A stretch of 5,561 bases of DNA. Source: Dehalococcoidales bacterium (GTDB taxonomy: Bacteria > Chloroflexota > Dehalococcoidia > Dehalococcoidales > UBA5760). Of this stretch, positions 1 through 4,910 are shown one piece after another (the stretch's first letter is position 1; every line of letters starts with the position of its first letter). A model generated the notes under the pieces. It ran no database searches and was not told the DNA's origin. It saw only the letters and a program-made list of their open reading frames with translations. The DNA lies in NCBI GenBank assembly GCA_028717305.1, contig JAQUOC010000085.1:1-5561 (forward strand), written 5' to 3'. The position numbers and the translations under genes were made by a program.

Positions 1-105
1 CCTACTTAATGTGAGTCGTCGTACAGATACAACCGTGGGGTATTTGTATTAAGGTTATTGTAAGCTATTTTATAACGGAATGCACGGAATCATAAAGGAT
101 TATTT

Positions 106-128
106 GGGATTAATGATGGGATTAATGA
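106..128. repeat. Two-copy 12-bp tandem repeat upstream of the flavoprotein promoter
   Basis: GGGATTAATGA occurs at 106-116 and again at 118-128, giving a period of 12 bases. A third, shorter GGATTA lies at 98-103. The repeat sits about 70-90 bases upstream of the TATAAT at 195-200, a position where an activator could bind. Two copies can arise by chance in AT-rich DNA, so a regulatory role is only a suggestion. Confidence 0.4.
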
Positions 129-153
129 CAGGTGGCAACTACTGAAATGGGGT

Positions 154-174
154 ACCGGCGCGGTCTTCTAGACC
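154..174. promoter_or_regulatory. Candidate operator: overlapping inverted repeats beside the -35 region
   Basis: Two perfect small inverted repeats adjoin here: ACCG-GCG-CGGT (154-164) and GGTCT-TCT-AGACC (162-174). They share bases 162-164 and end about 20 bases before the -10 hexamer at 195-200, so they cover the place where a -35 box would lie. No good -35 match is present, which fits a promoter helped by an extended -10 or by an activator. A bound regulator here could repress or activate the flavoprotein gene. No regulator gene is visible in the window. Confidence 0.35.
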
Positions 175-191
175 CAGGCAGTGTGCCGGTG

Positions 192-200
192 TGTTATAAT
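192..200 (+). promoter_or_regulatory. Extended -10 promoter for the flavoprotein gene
   Basis: The sequence TGTTATAAT contains a consensus TATAAT hexamer (195-200) preceded by TG at 192-193, the extended -10 form recognised by housekeeping sigma factors. No convincing -35 hexamer lies 16-18 bases upstream; the bases at 171-178 are GACCCAGG. Transcription should begin near 206-208, giving an untranslated leader of about 100 bases before the ATG at 306. Confidence 0.6.
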
Positions 201-207
201 TGTGACA

Positions 208-273
208 CGTCCGGTAAAACGCCGGTGCTACATGGAAGAGATACGGACGGATCTGCTTAGGCGTGACTTCGCC
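208..273 (+). promoter_or_regulatory. Structured mRNA leader of the flavoprotein gene
   Basis: Just after the predicted transcription start, CGTCCG (208-213) can pair perfectly with CGGACG (244-249). A competing short hairpin pairs CCGG (211-214) with CCGG (222-225), so the two folds exclude each other. A separate small stem, GGCG (260-263) with CGCC (270-273) around a 6-base loop, lies about 20 bases before the ribosome binding site. I recognise no known riboswitch class. The pairings are short, and regulation through this leader is speculative. Confidence 0.25.
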
Positions 274-305
274 GATTATTTCATATTAATTTGAGGAGTT
301 TTCAT

Positions 306-1433
306 ATGACGCATCGAGTCGATATTACTATCATTGGGGCTGGCGTAGTCGGGCTGGCCATAGCCTCCATGGTGGCAAAGGGGCGTAGAGAGGTCTATCT
401 GCTGGAGAAAAATGAAAAGTTCGGACAGGAACAGAGCTCCCGCAACAGCGAAGTTATTCATGCCGGTATTTACTATGACAGAGGTTCCTTGAAAGCGAAG
501 CTGTGTCTGGAAGGCAACAGTCTTCTCTACGAACTCTGTGAAAAGAACGGGATAGCCTGCCGGAAGTGTGGCAAAATAATCGTCGCCACTAGCGACGCAG
601 AATCTCGTCAATTAGAAAAGCTGTATTTAAGAGGCCGGGATAACGGTGTCCCGCTAAACATGCTTTCTGGTAAGGAAATGAGACAGCTTGAGCCGAATTT
701 AAAGGGAGAGGCCGCCTTCTTTTCACCAACTACAGGTATCGTAGACTCATATTCCCTAATGAGTTACTTCCTCGCCAGGACCAGGGAAAGCGGTGTGCAG
801 GTAGTGTATAAGACCGAGGTCAACGGTATAGAAAAACAGCCTGATGGTTATCAAATCAGTGTCAATGATGCGTCAGGTGATTTTTCCTTCATGAGCAGGG
901 TACTGATAAATTGTGCCGGGCTTCATAGCGATAAAGTGGCTGAGATGGCCGGGATAGACTTGGCAGAGGCGGGATATAGCCTGCATTGGTGTAAAGGCGA
1001 GTATTACAGCGTAAGCGGTGGCAAGAATAAACTGCTTAACAGGTTGGTATACCCTGTGCCTACGGATATCAGTGTCGGAGTGCATGTTTGCTTTGACGTT
1101 GATTGGAGACTACGCCTCGGTCCTCACTTCTACTACGTTGATGAGATAAGCTATAAAGTTGATGATTCCCGGAAGTATGCCTTTTTGGAATCAAGCATGA
1201 TGAAAGCTCTGCCGTTTATCGAGCCGTCTGATTTAGCGCCCGAGACATCAGGCATACTGGCGATGCTGCAGGGTAGTGGAGAGGAACAGCGTGACTTCGT
1301 GATAGAACACGAGTACAAGAGAGGCCTGCCCGGCTTCGTTAATCTGGTCGGTATAGAATCACCGGGACTGACCTCGTCGCCGGCAATCGCCCGGTATGTC
1401 AGCCGGCTGGTGGATGAGATACTGGGTGGTTAA
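306..1433 (+). CDS. FAD-dependent oxidoreductase, L-2-hydroxyglutarate dehydrogenase/oxidase (LhgO)-like
   Basis: A 375-residue cytoplasmic flavoprotein of the DAO/L2HGDH family, whose members oxidise 2-hydroxy acids or related substrates with FAD. The N-terminal dinucleotide fold shows GAGVVG (residues 11-16) and Glu34 ending the second strand, as in FAD-binding Rossmann folds. The family signature SSRNSEVIHAGIYY (44-57) follows, with His52. NCAGLHSD (202-209) is the second FAD-contact motif, and GIESPGLTSSPA (349-360) closes the FAD site near the C terminus. The length is near full for the short bacterial form. ATG 306 is chosen over an in-frame TTG at 291 because GAGGAG at 293-298 is an ideal ribosome binding site 7 bases before it and would lie inside the longer reading. 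It is the only plus-strand gene and has its own promoter. Oddity: where relatives usually carry GIRPKLQG, this protein has GILAMLQG (Leu318, Ala319, Met320), so the activity may be altered. L-2-hydroxyglutarate itself is not proven as substrate. Confidence 0.85.
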   Translation: MTHRVDITIIGAGVVGLAIASMVAKGRREVYLLEKNEKFGQEQSSRNSEVIHAGIYYDRGSLKAKLCLEGNSLLYELCEKNGIACRKCGKIIVATSDAESRQLEKLYLRGRDNGVPLNMLSGKEMRQLEPNLKGEAAFFSPTTGIVDSYSLMSYFLARTRESGVQVVYKTEVNGIEKQPDGYQISVNDASGDFSFMSRVLINCAGLHSDKVAEMAGIDLAEAGYSLHWCKGEYYSVSGGKNKLLNRLVYPVPTDISVGVHVCFDVDWRLRLGPHFYYVDEISYKVDDSRKYAFLESSMMKALPFIEPSDLAPETSGILAMLQGSGEEQRDFVIEHEYKRGLPGFVNLVGIESPGLTSSPAIARYVSRLVDEILGG

Positions 1434-1827
1434 CGGAAGGCCTTGTTGCCGGCTGGTGTGACCATCGGCTGCGGGTCATTTTTACCACGTTGACAACGGG
1501 TGCCAGAAGCACCGCTCTCAGGAAGCTTCTCAGGTGTCTGCGACTGGATATGAATCGGGCAGCGGGAGGGCTTACTCTGTAATAGGTGCTGACAAACAGC
1601 CTGCCCGACTGGTAACGCAGCAGGAACTCATCCCTGAAGGTGCGCATGGTGTCTACTTCCTGGGCCAGTGGGGTGCCGTAGACCGCTGTTACCACGAAGC
1701 ACTGGTCATCTTTTTCCTGCCCTTCGTCCGGATCGAATGCAGTTCTCTTGCCTTCCCTTATTTCACGCCACTCCGCGAGATTGTCTTTTAGTGTGCTGCT
1801 TCTTTTTCGCTTCCGGCCGAAAATCAC
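1399..1827 (-). CDS. Small CFI-box-CTERM domain protein
   Basis: A 142-residue protein starting at GTG (1825-1827), with GAGAGGTGA at 1834-1842 as its ribosome binding site, 6 bases upstream. The N terminus (1-42) is highly charged, with a basic FGRKRKR start and an acidic stretch at about 32-41, and no signal peptide. Residues 43-116 match the CFI-box-CTERM domain as I remember it: CFVVTAVYGTP (43-53), then an RxFRDEFLL segment (62-70), SGRLFVSTYYRVSPPAARFI (74-93), and a hydrophobic helix LRAVLLAPVV (103-112). This domain is usually the C-terminal end of longer bacterial and archaeal proteins and its function is unknown to me; membrane association or sorting is a guess. Residues 117-142 form a Pro/His/Arg-rich tail without family resemblance, whose last part is antisense to the 3' end of the flavoprotein gene. 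It lies downstream of the SDR gene with a 176-base gap and may have its own promoter. Confidence 0.7.
   Translation of the reverse strand: MIFGRKRKRSSTLKDNLAEWREIREGKRTAFDPDEGQEKDDQCFVVTAVYGTPLAQEVDTMRTFRDEFLLRYQSGRLFVSTYYRVSPPAARFISSRRHLRSFLRAVLLAPVVNVVKMTRSRWSHQPATRPSVNHPVSHPPAG
1402..1458. repeat. 11-bp direct repeat across the convergent gene ends
   Basis: GCCGGCTGGTG occurs at 1402-1412, inside the last codons of the flavoprotein gene, and again at 1448-1458, just past its stop. Read on the minus strand, both copies lie in the tail of the CFI-box gene and encode the similar peptides SHQPAT and SHPPAG. A small local duplication could explain the tail. Chance is also possible. Confidence 0.45.
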
Positions 1828-1846
1828 TGTTAATCACCTCTCGGGT

Positions 1847-1934
1847 AGTCAACTGCTGTGGTAAGAAGCCGTAGGCGCCATTCAGTTTATACTGATAGAG
1901 TTGGCTTCGTTTCCAGTATACCTGCAGTCAACTG
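1847..1934. repeat. CAGT/ACTG symmetric elements in the SDR-CFI gap
   Basis: AGTCAACTG is present twice, at 1847-1855 and 1926-1934; the second copy extends to CAGT-CA-ACTG (1925-1934). Between them lies a perfect inverted repeat TCAGT-TTAT-ACTGA (1882-1895). All three share CAGT/ACTG half-sites and surround the possible promoter of the CFI-box gene. This could be a set of operator sites for one regulator, but each is short and no regulator gene is nearby. Confidence 0.3.
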
Positions 1935-1944
1935 GTTTATGCAA
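1915..1944 (-). promoter_or_regulatory. Possible promoter for the CFI-box gene
   Basis: On the minus strand a TATACT -10 hexamer (1915-1920, 5 of 6 matches to consensus) lies 18 bases from TTGCAT (1939-1944, a weak -35). Transcription would start near 1908, leaving a leader of about 80 bases before the GTG start at 1827. The gap of 176 bases after the SDR gene makes an independent promoter plausible, but the -35 is poor. Confidence 0.35.
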
Positions 1945-2003
1945 GGATTACGGCAGCCGGTATGTCTGGCAACATAGGGTCATGTTAGAGTTAAGGAGAA
2001 TGA

Positions 2004-2801
2004 TTAACAGGTGACCCCCATTACGTTGGACTCGGGTAAGGTACTGGCTCCATCAATAACGACGGAGGTACCCGTCAGGTACCTTGACTCTTCCGATGCT
2101 AGAAATGCCACCAGTTCACCCAGCTCCTCGATTGTACCCAGTCGGCCCATAGGAATTCCTCTGGCCATCGTTTTTATGACGCTGTCCGGGTCTGCCGGGT
2201 TTGTCTCTCTCGCCATTTGTCTTACCATATCGGTCTCAATCATCCCGGGACAGATTGCGTTCACATTTATTCCGTATGGGGCGACCTCCATGGCCAGCGC
2301 TTTGGTAAAACCCCAGGCTGCTGCCTTGGTAGCCGCATAGGCTGTTTCGCCCGCATCGGCAACGATCGGACCGGTAACCGATGATAGATTAACTATCTTA
2401 CCGTACTTCCGCTCTATCATACCGGGGAGTACGGCCCTGGCGCAGATGAACATGCCTTTGACATTGATATTAAACATCCTGTCCAGGACATCATCCGTCA
2501 TATCGACAAGGGGTACCAGTTTAAGCACGCCGGCATTATTGACCAGTATATCTACCCTGCCGAATTTTTTCAGTACTTCCTGAACGACACTGCCGACCTC
2601 AGCCGGCTTGGTGATGTCTACCTTGAAAGAAATGGCCTTATGACCGTTATTAACGATGCTCTTGGCCGTGTCGTGGACCATGTCCAGAACATCGGTCAGC
2701 ACTACGGTAGCCCCCTCTCTTGCCATCACCCTGGCTGCCCCTTCGCCATTACCTCTGGCAGCTCCGGTTACAATCGCTATTTTCCCATCCAGTTTTCCCA
2801 T
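2004..2801 (-). CDS. SDR-family NAD-type oxidoreductase (short-chain dehydrogenase/reductase)
   Basis: A 265-residue classical short-chain dehydrogenase, expected to be a soluble cytoplasmic enzyme that interconverts a hydroxyl and a keto group. The cofactor motif TGAARGNG (12-19) fits TGxxxGxG, with Asn where Ile is usual. Asp37 at the end of the second strand points to NAD(H) rather than NADP(H). NNAG is at 88-91 and the catalytic tetrad is Asn113, Ser141 (or Ser140), Tyr155 and Lys159. CPGMIETDM (184-192) is the usual post-catalytic segment, and the C terminus has the standard TGTSVVIDGAS stretch. ATG 2801 is preceded by GGAG (2812-2815) with a rather long 10-base spacer; no better in-frame start is seen. 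It follows dctM after 159 bases on the same strand, so it probably acts on the imported compound or a product of it. The substrate is not readable from sequence; 3-oxoacyl-ACP reductase and alcohol or polyol dehydrogenases share these motifs. Confidence 0.88.
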   Translation of the reverse strand: MGKLDGKIAIVTGAARGNGEGAARVMAREGATVVLTDVLDMVHDTAKSIVNNGHKAISFKVDITKPAEVGSVVQEVLKKFGRVDILVNNAGVLKLVPLVDMTDDVLDRMFNINVKGMFICARAVLPGMIERKYGKIVNLSSVTGPIVADAGETAYAATKAAAWGFTKALAMEVAPYGINVNAICPGMIETDMVRQMARETNPADPDSVIKTMARGIPMGRLGTIEELGELVAFLASEESRYLTGTSVVIDGASTLPESNVMGVTC

Positions 2802-2826
2802 CTTTCTTTTGCTCCATTCTCTGAGG

Positions 2827-2856
2827 TTTATCTTGGGGGTGGATATATTCCCTCAA
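2827..2856 (-). promoter_or_regulatory. Weak possible promoter for the SDR gene
   Basis: On the minus strand TTGAGG (2851-2856) and GATAAA (2827-2832) are separated by 18 bases, each matching 4 of 6 consensus positions. Transcription would start about 20 bases before the ATG at 2801, leaving a leader containing the GGAG ribosome binding site. The match is weak, and read-through from dctM is equally likely. Confidence 0.22.
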
Positions 2857-2858
2857 GA
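2831..2858 (-). other. Small stem-loop in the SDR 5' region
   Basis: TCTTG (2831-2835) pairs with CAAGA (2854-2858), and after one imperfect position GGG (2837-2839) pairs with CCC (2850-2852), around a 10-base loop. In minus-strand RNA the imperfect position is an A-C mismatch. No U-run follows, so it is not a terminator. It overlaps the weak promoter candidate. Confidence 0.3.
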
Positions 2859-2900
2859 TGTTATTTCCGTAACAGAACAACAATCTACTACCCGAGAAGC

Positions 2901-2940
2901 GAAGGAGAGCGTCTCGATGTTGGCTATGAAACTCTCCTTC
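2901..2940 (-). other. Intercistronic hairpin after dctM (9-bp perfect stem)
   Basis: GAAGGAGAG (2901-2909) and CTCTCCTTC (2932-2940) form a perfect 9-base-pair inverted repeat with a 22-base loop, beginning 20 bases after the dctM stop. On the minus strand it is not followed by a U-tract, so it is unlikely to be a complete intrinsic terminator. It more likely protects the dctM 3' end from decay, or lowers read-through into the SDR gene. Confidence 0.5.
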
Positions 2941-2960
2941 ACCTCTCATTTTATGCTGCT

Positions 2961-4274
2961 TTACCCACCCATAATCAGGTTGGGTAACCATAGGGCTATT
3001 TGCGGGAAGACGAATACCAGGGCCAGGCAGACGCCCTGAATAATCACGAATGGTATCACCGAGCGGTAGATATCCCCCATGGTAATTTCTTTGGGAACGA
3101 TACCTCTCATGATGAACAGGGTGTAGCCGAATGGCGGCGTCAGGTAGGCCATCTCACAGGTAATTACATAAAGGACGCCGTACCAGACCAGGTCGTAACC
3201 CAGAGTTGCCACTATCGGGATGTAAAGCGGGGCGACGATAAGAAGCATTGCGGTGTCATCCAGGAATGTCCCCATCGCGATAAAGCTGGCCTGCATCACC
3301 ACAAGTACCAGTACCGGGTTTCCCAGCGATAGGAAAAACGGCTGGAGAATCTTGACGGCACCCAGGCCGTCATAGACGGAAGAGAAAAGCAGGGCAGCTA
3401 CCAGAATCCAGAGGAAGAGGCAGGAAACTCTCAGTGTTTCCGCCATGGCTATCTTGACAACCGACCAGCTTAGCTTCCGGTGTATTGCGGCACATACCAT
3501 GGCGCCTACCGCTCCGACCGCGGCAGATTCCATTACTGTGGTTACTCCCATAAAGAGCAGCCCCAGCACGGTGAAGATAAGGATGATGGGAGCAATGCCG
3601 CCTTTCAGCGAAACGAGTTTTCCTTTGAAGTTAACTCGTTCTTCAACCGGTAGGGGAGGCCCCATACTGGGGTTCCGGCGGCACCTTACGCCGATATAGA
3701 TAACGTACATCACCGCTAACAGGACGCCGGGTATCGCGCCGGCGAGAAACAGGTGCCCGATGGAGACCCTGGCGATTATCCCGTAGATGATGAAGACTAC
3801 GCTGGGCGGAATAAGAAAACCGAGGGCACCGCCTGCCTGAACAACCCCGGTCACCATCAGCTTGTTGTACTTCCGCTTGAGCATGGCGGGCATGGCGATG
3901 AGGCCCGCCGTTACCGTACCGCAGGTGGCCTCTCCGACCATGGCGGCTATCAGGGCGCTGATGCCGATCGTTCCCATGGCCAGGCCACCGGCGATACCGC
4001 CAAACCACTTATGTATCATGTCGTAGAGGTCGTCGGCTACTCCTGACTTGGATAGAATCAACCCCATAAAGATGAAGGGGGGGATGGCCAGCAGAACGTA
4101 CCACTTCATAAAGCTGTAGGCGGAGAAAAAGGCCATGTCCATGCCGCCGGTACCCCACAGGGCGAGGGCAAAGATGGCACCGACGCTGCCTACAGCGACG
4201 AAGATATACCGTCCGCTGATGAGAAGCATTGCCATTGAGAGGAACATTACTAAAGCAATTATCTGTATACTCAT
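2961..4274 (-). CDS. dctM: TRAP transporter large permease subunit (DctM)
   Basis: A 437-residue, very hydrophobic inner-membrane protein of normal length for the TRAP large subunit, which forms the Na+-driven transport core. Family landmarks in order: the amphipathic GEATCGTVTAGLIAMPAM region (114-131), GALGFLIPPS (149-158) with SIGHLFLAGAIPG (171-183), TTVMESAAVGAVGA (245-258), the GTFLDDTAMLLIVAP segment (335-349) near the expected Na+/substrate site, and TPPFG (379-383). The hydrophobic blocks suggest about a dozen membrane segments. The ATG at 4274 overlaps the dctQ stop by four bases (ATGA), a sign of translational coupling, and GAGGAAAG (4283-4290) inside dctQ serves as ribosome binding site. 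It needs DctQ for the membrane complex and DctP to deliver substrate. The substrate is not predictable from this subunit. No defect is visible. Confidence 0.95.
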   Translation of the reverse strand: MSIQIIALVMFLSMAMLLISGRYIFVAVGSVGAIFALALWGTGGMDMAFFSAYSFMKWYVLLAIPPFIFMGLILSKSGVADDLYDMIHKWFGGIAGGLAMGTIGISALIAAMVGEATCGTVTAGLIAMPAMLKRKYNKLMVTGVVQAGGALGFLIPPSVVFIIYGIIARVSIGHLFLAGAIPGVLLAVMYVIYIGVRCRRNPSMGPPLPVEERVNFKGKLVSLKGGIAPIILIFTVLGLLFMGVTTVMESAAVGAVGAMVCAAIHRKLSWSVVKIAMAETLRVSCLFLWILVAALLFSSVYDGLGAVKILQPFFLSLGNPVLVLVVMQASFIAMGTFLDDTAMLLIVAPLYIPIVATLGYDLVWYGVLYVITCEMAYLTPPFGYTLFIMRGIVPKEITMGDIYRSVIPFVIIQGVCLALVFVFPQIALWLPNLIMGG

Positions 4275-4783
4275 GGTAGCGGCTTTCCTCGAATAGTTGC
4301 GATATCTCTAATGAAGCAGGATATTGCTTGCAGGAGCAGCAGAAAGACTCCGATTGCCACAGTAATTTTGATAGGGTAAAGCGGGGGGCGCCAGGGGCTG
4401 CCGCTGTGCTGCAGCATTTGCGTTGATAGCATGGCGTGTTCGGTACAGGCTATTAACGTAGTGACTAAATAGATAGCCATGAAAGCAAACAGGGCAGCGT
4501 CTATGATCGCTCTCTTCCGCACCGACCATCGGGAATAGAGAATGTCCATCCTGACCATGCCGCCGCTGAGAAGAGCGTAACCGCCGCCGACGATGAAGTA
4601 GGCCCCGAAGAGAAACTGTGACATCTCAATGGACCATACGGTGGGCATATTAAATCCGTACCTTCGGATGGCTTCAACGAGCAGGATGCCGATTATGACC
4701 AAGACGACGTAACCGACGCCCACTCCCACCTTCCGGTTCATTGTATCGATATATCGTACGTAGTTCGCTAATACCCTGGGCAT
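4271..4783 (-). CDS. dctQ: TRAP transporter small permease subunit (DctQ)
   Basis: A 170-residue membrane protein of usual size for the TRAP small subunit, with four hydrophobic segments at about residues 20-38, 54-73, 90-110 and 133-153. Recognisable family residues include RRYGFNMPTVWSIE (40-53), LFGAYFIVGGGYALLSGG (58-75), VRMDILY (77-83), and a late SPWRPPLYPIK segment followed by a LLLLQ helix and IRD. The position before VRMD is Met where His is common. DctQ binds DctM and stabilises it; in some systems the two are fused, but here they are separate and overlap by four bases. ATG 4783 has a strong AAGGAG (4789-4794) 5 bases upstream. A 127-base gap with a stable hairpin separates it from dctP. 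Confidence 0.93.
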   Translation of the reverse strand: MPRVLANYVRYIDTMNRKVGVGVGYVVLVIIGILLVEAIRRYGFNMPTVWSIEMSQFLFGAYFIVGGGYALLSGGMVRMDILYSRWSVRKRAIIDAALFAFMAIYLVTTLIACTEHAMLSTQMLQHSGSPWRPPLYPIKITVAIGVFLLLLQAISCFIRDIATIRGKPLP

Positions 4784-4816
4784 TTTATCTCCTTGATTGA
4801 GTAATCACCACAATCC

Positions 4817-4856
4817 CCTCCTCCCCCGGTTGGGGTTTTTCATCCGAGGGAGGAGG
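4817..4856 (-). other. Strong intercistronic hairpin between dctP and dctQ
   Basis: CCTCCTCCC (4817-4825) pairs perfectly with GGGAGGAGG (4848-4856), and after one mismatch CGG (4827-4829) pairs with CCG (4844-4846), leaving a 14-base loop. On the minus strand the stem is followed by GGATTGTGG with no U-run, so full termination is not expected. TRAP operons need more binding protein than permease, and a hairpin here would fit partial attenuation or 3'-end protection of the dctP message. The role is inferred from position and structure. Confidence 0.6.
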
Positions 4857-4910
4857 ATCATTCCGCGAACACTTTACCTGTATGTTATTACTAATGTTAC
4901 TGGTTAATGG

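Noticed and set aside
2..52. Short open frame from the left edge ending at TAA, possibly the tail of an upstream gene
   Set aside because: Only 16 codons are visible, with no recognisable residues; an open stretch of this size is expected by chance.
291..305. TTG start giving a flavoprotein longer by five residues
   Set aside because: The GAGGAG ribosome binding site (293-298) sits inside this extension and is ideally spaced for the ATG at 306, where family homology begins directly.
1534..1791. Plus-strand 85-codon open frame opposite the CFI-box gene
   Set aside because: The opposite strand has a recognisable domain, start and ribosome binding site; this frame has no family resemblance and no ribosome binding site.
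1971..1986. AACAT-loop-ATGTT hairpin as a terminator after the SDR gene
   Set aside because: The stem is five AT-rich pairs with no following U-run on the minus strand, too weak to support a terminator.
1993..2014. AAGGAG followed by a tiny plus-strand frame (ATG ATT AAC AGG TGA)
   Set aside because: The spacer is one base and the product would be four residues; it lies at the 3' end of the minus-strand SDR gene.
2656..3039. Plus-strand 127-codon open frame spanning the SDR 5' end and dctM 3' end
   Set aside because: It is antisense to two clear genes, has no ribosome binding site or recognisable motif, and its hydrophobic stretches mirror the composition of the opposite strand.
3643..4008. 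Minus-strand 121-codon frame rich in Arg and His within dctM
   Set aside because: It lies wholly inside the well-supported dctM gene in another frame, and its composition is typical of a frame-shifted reading.
4824..4840. CCCC-GGTT-GGGG followed by TTTTT, which looks like a plus-strand intrinsic terminator
   Set aside because: No plus-strand gene lies upstream, the stem is only four pairs, and it competes with the much stronger minus-strand hairpin that contains it.
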